A DNA stretch of 64,000 nucleotides, taken from Planctomycetes bacterium B3_Pla (lineage in GTDB: Bacteria > Planctomycetota > Phycisphaerae > Sedimentisphaerales > Anaerobacaceae). Each line of letters starts with the position of its first letter. Position 1 is the first letter of the stretch. The stretch covers positions 1 to 64,000 of the forward strand of contig NJBM01000008.1 in NCBI GenBank assembly GCA_005223045.1, given 5' to 3'. The notes under the pieces were generated by a model. The model did no database searches and was not told the origin of the DNA. It saw nothing but the letters and a program-made list of their open reading frames with translations. Positions 41,553 to 51,118 of this stretch are shown one piece after another. The position numbers were made by a program, and so were the translations under genes.

Positions 41553-43685
41553 ATGGACAACACACTGGCGCGACAACTGACAGACTCACAGAGAAAAGCC
41601 GTCTTTCATTTCGAAGGTCCTTTGCTCGTTCTTGCCGGGCCGGGCAGCGGCAAGACCCGTGTTATAACGCATCGAATCGCAGCGCTGATTGACTCAGGGA
41701 TCAGGCCTTACAACATCTGCGCGATTACCTTCACCAACAAAGCCGCCGAGGAGATGCGCCAAAGGGCGTTTGCTCTCGGGGCTTCGGCCGGGGCGCATAT
41801 CAGCACTTTTCACTCTTTGTGTGTGAGAGTCCTTCGCCGGTATGCGGACAAAGCGGCACTAAATGCGAACTTCAGCATCTACGACCAGGCCGACCAGGTC
41901 AGATGCATCAAGCAAGCGGTAAAGGAGTGTGAGCTTGACGCAACGAATTTCCCGCCTTCCCGGATGCTCGATGCGATTTCCGCTCTCAAGAACAAACTGA
42001 TAGATGCCGAGTCCTTCAAAACAGAGGCCGACGGTTTTTTTTCAAGGACGTTGGCTAAAGTATATCAGGGATACCAAAACATCCTGAACGAGCGAAACGG
42101 CGTCGATTTTGACGATCTGCTGATGAAGACCGCCGTTTTGCTCAGGGATTGTCCCGACGTCTGCGCCGAGCTTGGCAACCGCTTCAAGTTTGTGCTGATC
42201 GACGAATATCAGGATACGAATTACGCCCAGTACAAGATCGCAGAGTCCCTCGTTTCGCTGCATAGCAATATTTGTGCAACCGGCGATCCGGACCAGTCGA
42301 TCTACCGCTGGCGCGGCGCGGATATCCGCAACATAATGGCTTTCGAGAGTGACTGGCCCGACGCCACAGTTGTCAAACTCGAGGAGAATTTTCGCAGCAC
42401 GGCGAACATTCTCGCGGCTGCCGACAGGTTAATTGCATTCAACCGGAACCGCAAGCAAAAGAAGCTCATCCCGACAAAGCCTGCCGGTGAAAGCGTTGCG
42501 CTTACGGCGTTTGAGGACGAGCACGAGGAGGCCGAGGCCGTCGCCCGGCAGATAGAGGAGCTGGCCGGCAAGGGCGCTTCTCTAAACGATATGGCTGTAT
42601 TCTACCGCGTGAACGCCCAGAGCCGGTCGCTCGAAGAAGCATTGGTCCGCAGCAAAATACCATACCAGGTCGTTCGCGGCGTGGAGTTCTACAGGAGAAA
42701 GGAAATCCGAGACCTGCTCGCCTATTTGAAGATACTGGTAAATCCCAGTGATGAAATCGCGCTTCTTCGAATCATCAACATGCCGGCGCGCGGGATCGGA
42801 AAGACGACAATTGACAGGGTGCGCGCCTATGCCGAGCGCACCAATGTCAGCCCCTTTGAGGCCGTGACGAGGGCGGAACAGATTGACTCTCTGCCCAACG
42901 CGGCGAAGGCAAAGCTCGCGGTCTTCACTAATATGATTGCGCAGTTCGAGAAAGATGCCGCCGGGCGGGTCGCGCCGTTAGCCGAGCGGGTGTTCGACGA
43001 GTCGGGGATGGCCGAATCTCTTGCCGCCGCCGGTCCCGACGGTCAGACTGCGATGGAGAATATCAACGAGCTGATCAACAGCGCCGCCGACTATGACAAA
43101 CAGGCCGAGGAGCCGTCGCTGCTGGATTATCTCCAGCAGATATCGCTCTTTAGCGATGCCGATGCCTATGACACGAACAGCGAGTGTGTCAGGCTGATGA
43201 CTTTGCACGCCGCCAAGGGGCTTGAATTCGGAAACATTTTCATAGTTGGCGTCGAGGAGGGCTTGTTGCCGCATGAAAGAAGCAATACAGCCGAAAATGA
43301 AGAAGAGCTGGAAGAGGAACGCAGACTCTTTTTTGTCGGCATTACCCGCGCGATAGCACGCCTGGGTATAAGTTTCGCCCGGTACCGAACGGTGCGGGGC
43401 CAGGGGCTGCGGACGATACCGTCGCAGTTTCTATTCGAGCTTGGCCTGGAGATTACCGAGCAGGCTGAAGATAGCGATTGCTATTATGACGATGACGACC
43501 AGGCAGCCGAGAGCGTGCCTGATTTTAGACCGGGCCAGTTGGTTCGGCACGATGCTTTCGGGCTGGGCACGGTCGAGAAGTTTGTTGACCTGGGCGCCAA
43601 CAGCGTCATATCGGTCAAATTTAACTCTGGACAGACAAAATCGCTGATGCTAAAATTCGCAAACCTTTCAAAAGTAAATATTTAG
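41553..43685 (+). CDS. pcrA: UvrD/PcrA-type DNA helicase
   Basis: 710 residues. Superfamily 1A helicase motifs in order: Q motif LTDSQRKAV, motif I AGPGSGKTRVI, Ia TFTNKAAEEM, II LIDEYQDTN, III GDPDQSIYRWRGAD, IV ENFRST, V LMTLHAAKGLEF and VI EERRLFFVGITRA. The C-terminal 60 residues (RPGQLVRHDAFGLGTVEKF) are the short tudor-like domain of PcrA/UvrD, which contacts RNA polymerase. It unwinds DNA 3' to 5' in repair and removes stalled complexes. It begins 28 bases after the ABC operon and may be read from it. Confidence 0.95.
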   Translation: MDNTLARQLTDSQRKAVFHFEGPLLVLAGPGSGKTRVITHRIAALIDSGIRPYNICAITFTNKAAEEMRQRAFALGASAGAHISTFHSLCVRVLRRYADKAALNANFSIYDQADQVRCIKQAVKECELDATNFPPSRMLDAISALKNKLIDAESFKTEADGFFSRTLAKVYQGYQNILNERNGVDFDDLLMKTAVLLRDCPDVCAELGNRFKFVLIDEYQDTNYAQYKIAESLVSLHSNICATGDPDQSIYRWRGADIRNIMAFESDWPDATVVKLEENFRSTANILAAADRLIAFNRNRKQKKLIPTKPAGESVALTAFEDEHEEAEAVARQIEELAGKGASLNDMAVFYRVNAQSRSLEEALVRSKIPYQVVRGVEFYRRKEIRDLLAYLKILVNPSDEIALLRIINMPARGIGKTTIDRVRAYAERTNVSPFEAVTRAEQIDSLPNAAKAKLAVFTNMIAQFEKDAAGRVAPLAERVFDESGMAESLAAAGPDGQTAMENINELINSAADYDKQAEEPSLLDYLQQISLFSDADAYDTNSECVRLMTLHAAKGLEFGNIFIVGVEEGLLPHERSNTAENEEELEEERRLFFVGITRAIARLGISFARYRTVRGQGLRTIPSQFLFELGLEITEQAEDSDCYYDDDDQAAESVPDFRPGQLVRHDAFGLGTVEKFVDLGANSVISVKFNSGQTKSLMLKFANLSKVNI

Positions 43686-43723
43686 AGTACCTAATGTTCT
43701 GTTGAAAACATCCGGCCTGAGCA

Positions 43724-43822
43724 TGTCATTGCGAGCGAAGCGAAGCAATCTCAAAGACGGCGATGGCGTTTCCTGCTCGTCACGGAGGAGATTGCCACGG
43801 CCCTTCGGGCCTCGCAATGACA
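43724..43822. repeat. Palindromic repeat, TGTCATTGCGAG family
   Basis: TGTCATTGCGAG...CTCGCAATGACA ends with inner GCAATCTC / GAGATTGC arms. It is the same element as 36899-36980 with a different, longer centre (GACGGCGATGGCGTTTCC). It lies between the helicase and xylanase genes. Confidence 0.8.
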
Positions 43823-43889
43823 TCATATACTTTTCACACATGCTCTTAGGCCTGTATGCAGGGGATTCCTTTTAAGAAAGGGCAATTTT

Positions 43890-45251
43890 ATGAATCGGCG
43901 TGATTTTCTAAAAGCTGCCGGGCTGGGCGCCGCCTCGCTGGCAGCGCCGGTGTCGCTGTCTGCCGCGGCTAAAGACTCCAACGACCGGATCCTCGACGGA
44001 ATTGATGCCCGCATTGAGAAGCATCGCAAGGGCGACGCCGCATTGAAGCTCGTGGGGCCAAATGGCAAGCCGCTCGCGGGCGGAACAGCAGTCGAGATAG
44101 AACAGAAGCGGCACAAGTTTCTGTTCGGATGCAACATTTTCAAGCTGCACAAGTGCAGAACACCGGAGGACAACGCCGCCTACGAGCAGCGCTTCGCCGA
44201 ACTGCTGAATTTTGCGACGCTGCCATTTTACTGGTGGAGTTACGAAAAGCAAAAAGGCAAGCCAGACGACGAGCGCACCGATCAAATCGTTCGCTGGTGC
44301 AAGAGCCGCAACATTACAACCAAGGGCCATCCTCTGGCGTGGAACTACGTGGATCCGGACTGGCTGGCGGACGATCCTGAGGCGGCGATGAAGGCCCAGT
44401 TCAAGCGCATTGGAAGGTGCGTCAAGCGATTCAAGAACGATATCGACATTTGGGACGTGGTCAACGAGGCGACGCATTACGACCGGGACCAAATCAAGAA
44501 ACAGGCGCCGATCCTGACTGAAGCTATCCGAAGGATGGGGGTCGGGCCATTTGTTCGCGAGGCGTTCAGGATGGCCCGCCAGGCCAATCCCAAAGCGACC
44601 CTGCTAATCAACGACTACCGAACCGATCCGTCCTATGCCGAGAAAGTGATTTCCGAACTTCTCGACGAGGCCGGTAAACCGCTCTATGACGTGATCGGCA
44701 TCCAATCGCACATGCACGGCGGCCATTGGTCTGCGCAAAAGGCGCAGGATGTCTGTGACCGCTTCGCCAAGTTCGGCAAACCTCTGCACTTCACGGAAAC
44801 CACCCTTGTCTCCGGCGAGCAGGGCTGGGACCTGGGCAAGAAACGCCGGGACCCGAATTTCCGCTGGGTCAGCACAGCCGAAGGGGAAAAGCGGCAGGCC
44901 AGACAGGTCGCCGAGTTCTACAGCATCCTGTTTTCACATCCTGCCGTCGATGCGATAACTTGGTGGGACTTCACCGATCAAAACGCATGGCAGCGGGCGC
45001 CGGCCGGCCTGTTGCGCGATGATATGACGCCCAAGCCCGCTTACGATGAGCTGCACCGCCTCGTCAAAGGTAAGTGGTGGACACGAACGACCGCGAAAGT
45101 CGAGGCAGGAGGTCGGGCACGATTCCGCGGCTTCTTCGGGCAATATGAAGTTACCGCCCGGGTGGGCGGCCGCAAGCTGGAGGGCACATTCCGGTTTGAC
45201 AAGAGCACGCAGGAAACGAAGGAAGTCCAATTGTGGCAAGCTAAAGGCTGA
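43890..45251 (+). CDS. Tat-exported GH10 endo-1,4-beta-xylanase
   Basis: 453 residues. The N-terminus MNRRDFLKAAGLGAASLAAP is a twin-arginine signal (R-R-D-F-L-K), so it is exported folded. The glycoside hydrolase family 10 catalytic domain spans about 70-400. The acid/base Glu is in DVVNEATH (about 193), the nucleophile Glu in LHFTETT (about 303), and GHPLAWNYVDPDW holds further active-site residues. The last 60 residues form a beta-rich tail (ARFRGFFGQYEVTARVGGRK) like the small C-terminal domain seen in many planctomycete GH10 proteins. It cuts xylan or related beta-1,4-glycans outside the cytoplasm, in line with a polysaccharide-degrading life. Confidence 0.93.
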   Translation: MNRRDFLKAAGLGAASLAAPVSLSAAAKDSNDRILDGIDARIEKHRKGDAALKLVGPNGKPLAGGTAVEIEQKRHKFLFGCNIFKLHKCRTPEDNAAYEQRFAELLNFATLPFYWWSYEKQKGKPDDERTDQIVRWCKSRNITTKGHPLAWNYVDPDWLADDPEAAMKAQFKRIGRCVKRFKNDIDIWDVVNEATHYDRDQIKKQAPILTEAIRRMGVGPFVREAFRMARQANPKATLLINDYRTDPSYAEKVISELLDEAGKPLYDVIGIQSHMHGGHWSAQKAQDVCDRFAKFGKPLHFTETTLVSGEQGWDLGKKRRDPNFRWVSTAEGEKRQARQVAEFYSILFSHPAVDAITWWDFTDQNAWQRAPAGLLRDDMTPKPAYDELHRLVKGKWWTRTTAKVEAGGRARFRGFFGQYEVTARVGGRKLEGTFRFDKSTQETKEVQLWQAKG

Positions 45252-45262
45252 AGCATGGCTTG

Positions 45263-45331
45263 ATCTTGTTTGACAAAAGCACACAAGAAACAATGGAAGT
45301 TGCATTAAATGAAAAGCATAGGGGCTGTTGA
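45263..45331 (+). pseudogene. Remnant of a second GH10 3' end
   Basis: Eleven bases after the xylanase stop a frame reads LFDKSTQETMEVALNEK and stops. This repeats the end of the xylanase (RFDKSTQETKEVQLWQAKG) with synonymous and other changes in the DNA. It looks like the last codons of a duplicated, now deleted paralogue. Confidence 0.6.
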
Positions 45332-45338
45332 CAAAGGT

Positions 45339-45388
45339 GAGATTGCTTCGTCGCTTCGCCCCTGAGGGGCAAGCTCCTCGCAATGACA
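45339..45388. repeat. Half palindromic repeat, GAGATTGC...GCAATGACA
   Basis: GAGATTGCTTCG, then CTCCTCGCAATGACA: one half of the TGTCATTGCGAG family, ending with the 3' terminal repeat. The ATG in GCAATGACA is in frame with pgi. Confidence 0.7.
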
Positions 45389-45403
45389 ATAAGGAATGTG
45401 CGA

Positions 45404-46822
45404 GTGTCGAAATCGGAAATTAAACTCTACTACAAGAATGTAATGGCGGATGTTATAGGTGACGAGCACGGCATCACCGCGTTGCAGCTCGAGGACCTCG
45501 GCGACAGGACCTCGCCGCTCATAGCACGGCTCAACAAAGAACGCAAAGCCGGCAAGACACCGTACAGAGACCTTCCCTACCGAACGGAGACGGCCGGGCG
45601 AGTCAAGGAACTTGTCGCAGAAGTCAAAGATGGCTGCGAAATACTGGTTGTGCTCGGCATCGGCGGCTCCGCCCTCGGCAACATCGCCGTGCAGACGGCC
45701 CTGAATCCCTACATGTACAATCTTGACGAGTCCCAAAGAGACGGCCCTAAGATGTTTGTCTTCGACAATGTCGATCCGGCACAGTTTGCTTCATTTCTGA
45801 ATTGGGCCGGGGACAAGCTTGATAAGACTATTTTCAACGTCATAAGCAAGTCGGGACGGACCGCAGAGACTGCAAGCCAACTGATGATAATACGCGAGCT
45901 GCTCGGCCCGGATCGTTTTCACAAGCAAGTGGTAGCGACGACGGACACTGAGAAGGGCACTTTACGTGCAATCGCCGATGATGCGGACCTGCAAACTCTT
46001 GAGGTTCCGGATGGTGTCGGCGGCAGGTTCACCGTCTTGAGCGCGGTCGGATTATTCAGTGCGGCTATGTGCGGAATCGATATAGATGCCCTGTTGGCCG
46101 GCGCCGCCGACATGGACAAGAGGGTGAGTCGGGAAGATTTCGTGGAAAATCCTGCGGCGATCAATGCGGCAATAAATCATCACTTCTACAACCGGGGCAA
46201 GAGAAACTCGGTCATTATGCCCTACAGTTACGCCTTGAAAGACATGGCGGACTGGTATCGTCAACTGTGGGCCGAGAGCCTCGGCAAGAAGCTGGATTTG
46301 AACGGGCGCGAAGTCCGGGTAGGTCCCACACCCATCAAGGCGCTCGGCACAACCGATCAGCACAGCCAGGTGCAGTTATATCGTGAAGGACCCAACGACA
46401 AACTGTTTACATTTTTGCAGGTCGAGGATTTCGACAACGATCGCACCATAGGCCCGGCGCCGGATTGTGCCGCTGAGCTTGAATTTCTCGCCGGCAAAAA
46501 CCTGAGCACATTGCTTAACGATGAAAAGAGGGCGACCGAATATGCGCTTTTGCATGACGAACGCCCATGCTTGACAGTTCTTTTCGATCAAGTCAATGAA
46601 TACACGGCAGGGCAGTTCATTTACTTTTTCGAGGTGACGACTTCACTTGTCGGCGCCTTGTTCAATATTAATCCTTACGACCAACCCGCCGTCGAATTAG
46701 GCAAGGAAGCCACCTTCGCACTTATGGGCAGAACAGGCGATTACAAGCCTGAATGCAGTTATGAGCAATTTGCAGATAAAATTCGAGCCAAAACGGATGT
46801 CGATCAGGGCTATCTGGCTTGA
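45404..46822 (+). CDS. pgi: Glucose-6-phosphate isomerase
   Basis: 472 residues from the GTG at 45404, which has AAGGA nine bases upstream. An ATG at 45383 gives seven more residues but lies inside a palindromic repeat and lacks a ribosome site. PGI motifs: VVLGIGGSALGN, ISKSGRTAETASQLM, the sugar-isomerase stretch LGTTDQHSQVQLYREGP with its catalytic His, and QVNEYTAGQFIYFFE. It interconverts glucose-6-phosphate and fructose-6-phosphate. With the guanylyltransferase gene after it, the pair could feed fructose-6-phosphate towards GDP-mannose for surface glycans. Confidence 0.94.
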   Translation: MSKSEIKLYYKNVMADVIGDEHGITALQLEDLGDRTSPLIARLNKERKAGKTPYRDLPYRTETAGRVKELVAEVKDGCEILVVLGIGGSALGNIAVQTALNPYMYNLDESQRDGPKMFVFDNVDPAQFASFLNWAGDKLDKTIFNVISKSGRTAETASQLMIIRELLGPDRFHKQVVATTDTEKGTLRAIADDADLQTLEVPDGVGGRFTVLSAVGLFSAAMCGIDIDALLAGAADMDKRVSREDFVENPAAINAAINHHFYNRGKRNSVIMPYSYALKDMADWYRQLWAESLGKKLDLNGREVRVGPTPIKALGTTDQHSQVQLYREGPNDKLFTFLQVEDFDNDRTIGPAPDCAAELEFLAGKNLSTLLNDEKRATEYALLHDERPCLTVLFDQVNEYTAGQFIYFFEVTTSLVGALFNINPYDQPAVELGKEATFALMGRTGDYKPECSYEQFADKIRAKTDVDQGYLA

Positions 46823-46862
46823 CATATTTTGAAGCCGATGTTACGGAATACGGAGTACGAGA

Positions 46863-47951
46863 ATGAACTATGCAGTGATAATGGCAGGGGGGACAGGCAA
46901 AAGATTGTGGCCTCTGAGCCGGCAAAAACGTCCGAAGCAGGTTTTGGAACTTCTTGACGGCCAGACGCTCCTTCGGTGCTGTTTCGAGCGACTGAGGCCT
47001 GTATTCGACACAAGGAACATAATCGTTCTCACAAACGCCGGCTATGCAGATGTGGTCCGTGAAAACCTTTCGGAGCTGCCTACCAGCAATGTGATTGCCG
47101 AGCCGGCCGTGCGCGATACCGCCGGCGCTATCGGGCTGGTCTCAGCGATTCTAAGCAAATATGACCCAGAAGCGGCCATAGCTGTAGTAACCGCCGATCA
47201 GATTATAGAGCCGGCAGAGGCGATCCAGAAGGCCCTGACGGATGGCCTGACTTATGTCAACGACAATCCGGACGACATGATTACTTTCGGCATACAGCCG
47301 ACTTTTGCCAGCACCGGCCTGGGATACATAAAATGCGTGAATGGCGAGAAATATCCGAACTGCCAAAATGAAGTTTACTGCGTTGAAGCATTCAAAGAGA
47401 AGCCCGACGAGACGACTGCAAAAGAGTATCTCGATACGGGTCAATACTTCTGGAATTCCGGCATGTTCGTCTGGAAAGCCAGGACGATCCTTGCTAATTT
47501 GGCGAGGTTTCTGCCGGCGGCTACCGAGCCGTTAGCCAAGATTCAGGCCGACTGGGACGGCCCGAATCAACAGCAATCGCTCAAGGAATGGTTCGTGAAG
47601 CTGCCCAAGATCAGCATCGACTACGCCGTGATGGAAAAGGCCGACAAAGTCAAAGCGATAAAGCTGGATTGTCGCTGGCTGGATATGGGATCGTTCGCCG
47701 CCCTTGCCGACATTATCAATTCGGACAAGAACAACAATGTCGTTGTGGCGGGCCAGAGCGAGCTGTTCGATTGCAAGAACAGCATAATAGTCACCGAAGA
47801 CAAGGGCCATCTGATCGCTGCGATCGGTCTGGAAAACATGGTCGTGGCGCACAGTCCGGATGCCACGCTTGTATGCCACGTTGACCAGACCCACAGGCTG
47901 AAGGAGCTGCTCGACATTATACAGCAGCATGGCGGGGAGAAATTCCTATAG
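46863..47951 (+). CDS. manC: Mannose-1-phosphate guanylyltransferase
   Basis: 362 residues, GGAG eight bases before the ATG. Nucleotidyltransferase signature near the N-terminus: VIMAGGTGKRLWPLSRQKRP, then VTADQII, FKEKPDETTA and WNSGMFVWKA; the C-terminal beta-helix part is ITEDKGHLIAA-like. There is no phosphomannose isomerase domain, so it is the single-function type. It makes GDP-mannose from GTP and mannose-1-phosphate for surface polysaccharides. It follows pgi after 40 bases on the same strand. Confidence 0.93.
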   Translation: MNYAVIMAGGTGKRLWPLSRQKRPKQVLELLDGQTLLRCCFERLRPVFDTRNIIVLTNAGYADVVRENLSELPTSNVIAEPAVRDTAGAIGLVSAILSKYDPEAAIAVVTADQIIEPAEAIQKALTDGLTYVNDNPDDMITFGIQPTFASTGLGYIKCVNGEKYPNCQNEVYCVEAFKEKPDETTAKEYLDTGQYFWNSGMFVWKARTILANLARFLPAATEPLAKIQADWDGPNQQQSLKEWFVKLPKISIDYAVMEKADKVKAIKLDCRWLDMGSFAALADIINSDKNNNVVVAGQSELFDCKNSIIVTEDKGHLIAAIGLENMVVAHSPDATLVCHVDQTHRLKELLDIIQQHGGEKFL

Positions 47952-47982
47952 TCCCGTTGTGTTTGGTGCGATGCGTGCGCAA

Positions 47983-48417
47983 ATGAGATATTTGGCTATA
48001 GATTACGGGACCAGGCGCACCGGCCTGGCGATTTGCGACGCCGGCGAGACTATTGCTTCACCCATGACCACACTACACGGACAAAAGGAGCTTATCAAGA
48101 AGATTGCCGCAGTGATCGAGGCCGAGAACGTCGAGGCTGTTGTGCTGGGACTTCCTTTGAATATGACCGGCTCCCAAAGCGCTCAGACAAAGCTTGTCTT
48201 GAAGTTTGCCGAGCAGTTGCGAGGTCATCTGCAAATTCCCGTCCACTTGCAGGACGAACGCCTGAGCAGTTTCGGCGCCGAACAAAAGCTGGCCCCGGCC
48301 AACCTGACAAAGGGCAAAATGAAGAAACGCCTCGATGCTGTCGCAGCGGCGGAAATCCTTCAGGCGTTTCTCGAAGAAAAGCTGTCCGGCGAGTCTGCGG
48401 ATACGGATGCTGAATGA
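47983..48417 (+). CDS. ruvX: Putative Holliday junction resolvase / pre-16S rRNA nuclease
   Basis: 144 residues from the ATG at 47983 (MRYLAIDYGTRRTGLA); an ATG at 47971 adds four residues. YqgF/RuvX family: the RNase H-like first strand with the catalytic Asp in AIDYG, then VVLGLPLNMTGS, and DERLSSFGAE with the second acidic pair. In E. coli this family is needed for 16S rRNA 5' maturation; a resolvase activity has also been reported. Spaced 31 bases after manC. Confidence 0.92.
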   Translation: MRYLAIDYGTRRTGLAICDAGETIASPMTTLHGQKELIKKIAAVIEAENVEAVVLGLPLNMTGSQSAQTKLVLKFAEQLRGHLQIPVHLQDERLSSFGAEQKLAPANLTKGKMKKRLDAVAAAEILQAFLEEKLSGESADTDAE

Positions 48418-48520
48418 GCGATCTGCAGCTCAGCCGCGACCGGATATGTGAAAATGGGTGCTTTAGAGCCGGTTTTACCGCATGCGACGCAAATTCTTTT
48501 TATTTACGGCCGAAAAAGAC

Positions 48521-48549
48521 TTGCAAATAAGACATTACAAGGCTAAATT
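48521..48549 (+). promoter_or_regulatory. Sigma-70-like promoter of rpsO-pnp
   Basis: TTGCAA (48521-48526), a 17-base spacer and TAAATT (48544-48549), about 70 bases before the rpsO start. Confidence 0.55.
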
Positions 48550-48617
48550 AAATAGTTTAGAATTTTATGGTATTAGATGGTTTGACGAGGGCATAGTAGA
48601 AAGGATTTGTCCAAAAG

Positions 48618-48884
48618 ATGTTAACGAAGCAGGATAAAGAGAAAATTATTGACGATTTTGAGACGCACGAGGGCGACACAGGCTCGCCCGAAGTGCAGAT
48701 TGCACTGTTGACCAACAAGATTAACGACCTCACCGAGCATCTCAAGACTCACCGCAAAGACCACTCATCGAGGCGTGGTTTGTTGAAAATGGTCGGCACC
48801 AGATCGGCATTGCTCAAGTACGTCAGAAACCAGGACGTCAAACGTTACCGGGGGATTATATCCCGGCTCGGCTTACGGAAATAA
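48618..48884 (+). CDS. rpsO: 30S ribosomal protein S15
   Basis: 88 residues, exact family length. [20 protein letters not shown], then [35 protein letters not shown] and RLGLRK are the S15 signatures. S15 binds 16S rRNA early in 30S assembly. The rpsO-pnp order is conserved across many bacteria; in E. coli S15 also controls its own translation. Confidence 0.98.
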   Translation: MLTKQDKEKIIDDFETHEGDTGSPEVQIALLTNKINDLTEHLKTHRKDHSSRRGLLKMVGTRSALLKYVRNQDVKRYRGIISRLGLRK

Positions 48885-48970
48885 AAAGAGCACGAGAGTA
48901 TTATTCACTTATTCCGCACGAAAGAGTTTGAGCCGAGACTCATTTGCTGTAGAACCCACCGAGGTAATAT

Positions 48971-51118
48971 ATGATAGATTTTTGTAGAATTGAAAGACAG
49001 ATTGGCGGCAGAACATTGTCCATAGAGACGGGCAAGATCGCCAGACAGGCAGACGGAGCAGTAATGGTCAAGTATGGGGACACCGTTGTTCTCGTCTCTG
49101 CGGTGACGGCGCCGCCGCGATTTGACGACATCGATTTTTTCCCGCTCAGCGTCGAGTATCGCGAGAAGCAGAGCGCAGCCGGTAAGTTCCCGGGCGGATT
49201 TATCAAGCGAGAGGGAAGACCGAGCACTAAAGAGACCCTGACAGCCAGGCAGATCGACAGGCCCATCCGGCCGCTGTTTCCCGAAGGGTACTTTCAGGAA
49301 GTGCAGATCATAGCGAACGTTTTAAGCGCGGATCGTGAAAATGATCCCGACGTCTTGGCAATGATAGGCGCCAGCGCGGCCCTTACAATAAGCAAGATAC
49401 CGTTTCTCGGGCCTATCGGGGCCTGCCGATTGGGCAGGGTGGACGGCGAGTTTGTGGTCAATCCAACGCATAAGCAGATCACAGACGGCGACCTGAATCT
49501 GCTCCTTGGCGGTCGCAAAGAAGCGATGAACATGATTGAGGTCGGCGCGAAGGAGCTGTCGGAAAATGTTATCGCAGATGCTATCGCCGCGGCGCAAAAG
49601 ACCGTCCGCGAGGTTTGCGAAATGATCGAAGAGATGCGCGAAAAGGTCGGCGTCGAAAAAGAGATTCCTCTTGTCGAAACCGACGAAGAGCTTCAGTCAA
49701 AGATTTGTTCGCAGGCATCGGACAAACTGTACGAACTCAAACAGATGCCGGACAAGCAGCAGTGCAGCACCGCAGTGAAGGAGCTGTTCGAGCAGATTAC
49801 CGAGCAATACTGTGCTGATGAAGGCAGTCCGCAGTCATCGGAATCCGGCGATTCCGGCCACAGCAAAGCGTTGGTCAAGCGAATCCTCGGAAAAATCGAG
49901 GGGCAGGTCGTCAAGAAGCTGCTGTTGGAAGGCAAGAGATCCGCAGGGCGAGCGTACGACCAGATACGTCAAATTACGTGTGAAGTTGGTATCTTTCCCA
50001 GAACTCACGGCTCGGCGCTATTTACGCGAGGCGAAACGCAGTCGCTGGTGAGCGTGACCCTCGGCACTATCAGAGATGCGCAGATCATCGACGGCCTGTT
50101 GGACGAGTACGCTCAGAACTTCACACTGCACTACAATTTCCCGCCGTTCTCAGTTGGCGAAGTGAGACCGGTTCGCGGAGTCGGGCGAAGAGAGATAGGG
50201 CACGGCGCTTTGGCTGAAAGAGCACTGCTGGCGGCAAGGCCCGCGGACGGCGAATTCGCTTATACCGTCAGGATCGTTTCGGACATTACCGAATCGAACG
50301 GCTCCAGTTCCATGGCTTCTGTTTGCGGCGGCACGTTGGCTCTTCTGGACGCGGGCGTCCCGATGACCAAACCCGTCGGCGGGATATCGATCGGCATGAT
50401 AAGTGACGGCAACGGCCGGCACGAGCTTCTGACCGATATCGCAGGCGAGGAAGACCACTTCGGCGAAATGGATTTCAAGGTCGCCGGAACGGTTGACGGA
50501 ATCACCGCGATACAGCTTGATATAAAGGCCGAGGGCCTGGCGCATGACATTATGGTCGAGGCCCTGGGTCGGGCAAAAACCGCACGGCTGGAAATACTGA
50601 AAATCATGGCCCAGGCGATTAGCGAGCCAAGACCTGAGCTGAGCATCTATGCGCCGAAGCTGATCAGCATAGAAATTGATCCTGAATTTATCGGCAAGGT
50701 CATCGGGCCGGGCGGAAAAATGATAAAAAGCATCCAGGAACAAACCGATACGGCCATTGAAATCGAAGAGGACGGGACTATCTACATCAGTTGTCTCGGC
50801 GGCGACGGTCACCTCAAGGCCAGGGAGATCATCAAATCCCTCACCCAACCCCCTGAAGTAGGGCGGATTTATGAGCAGGCAAAAGTCGTCTCGGTGAAGG
50901 ATTTTGGCGCGTTCGTCGAAATCGTGCCGGGCGTTGAAGGTTTGTGCCATATCAGCGAGTTGAGCGATGGTTACGTCAAGAACGTTGAGGACGTCTGCAA
51001 AATGGGTGATCTGATATCGGTAAAGCTCATATTGATTGACGACCAGGGCAGACTGAAACTTTCGCGTAAAGCCGCTCTTGTTGAAACGTCGAAGAAATCA
51101 AAGGCAGAGGAAAAATAA
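48971..51118 (+). CDS. pnp: Polynucleotide phosphorylase
   Basis: 715 residues, normal length. Two RNase PH domains (VKYGDTVVLVSAVTA, and FTRGETQSLVSVTLGT with DGLLDEYAQ), a linking helical domain, a KH domain (EFIGKVIGPGGKMIKSI) and a C-terminal S1 domain (VSVKDFGAFVEIVPGVEGL). It degrades RNA 3' to 5' using phosphate. The linker holds a Ser/Gly-rich stretch (about 275-295) not usual in the family. The stop is directly followed by the GTG of a histidine kinase gene. Confidence 0.97.
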   Translation: MIDFCRIERQIGGRTLSIETGKIARQADGAVMVKYGDTVVLVSAVTAPPRFDDIDFFPLSVEYREKQSAAGKFPGGFIKREGRPSTKETLTARQIDRPIRPLFPEGYFQEVQIIANVLSADRENDPDVLAMIGASAALTISKIPFLGPIGACRLGRVDGEFVVNPTHKQITDGDLNLLLGGRKEAMNMIEVGAKELSENVIADAIAAAQKTVREVCEMIEEMREKVGVEKEIPLVETDEELQSKICSQASDKLYELKQMPDKQQCSTAVKELFEQITEQYCADEGSPQSSESGDSGHSKALVKRILGKIEGQVVKKLLLEGKRSAGRAYDQIRQITCEVGIFPRTHGSALFTRGETQSLVSVTLGTIRDAQIIDGLLDEYAQNFTLHYNFPPFSVGEVRPVRGVGRREIGHGALAERALLAARPADGEFAYTVRIVSDITESNGSSSMASVCGGTLALLDAGVPMTKPVGGISIGMISDGNGRHELLTDIAGEEDHFGEMDFKVAGTVDGITAIQLDIKAEGLAHDIMVEALGRAKTARLEILKIMAQAISEPRPELSIYAPKLISIEIDPEFIGKVIGPGGKMIKSIQEQTDTAIEIEEDGTIYISCLGGDGHLKAREIIKSLTQPPEVGRIYEQAKVVSVKDFGAFVEIVPGVEGLCHISELSDGYVKNVEDVCKMGDLISVKLILIDDQGRLKLSRKAALVETSKKSKAEEK

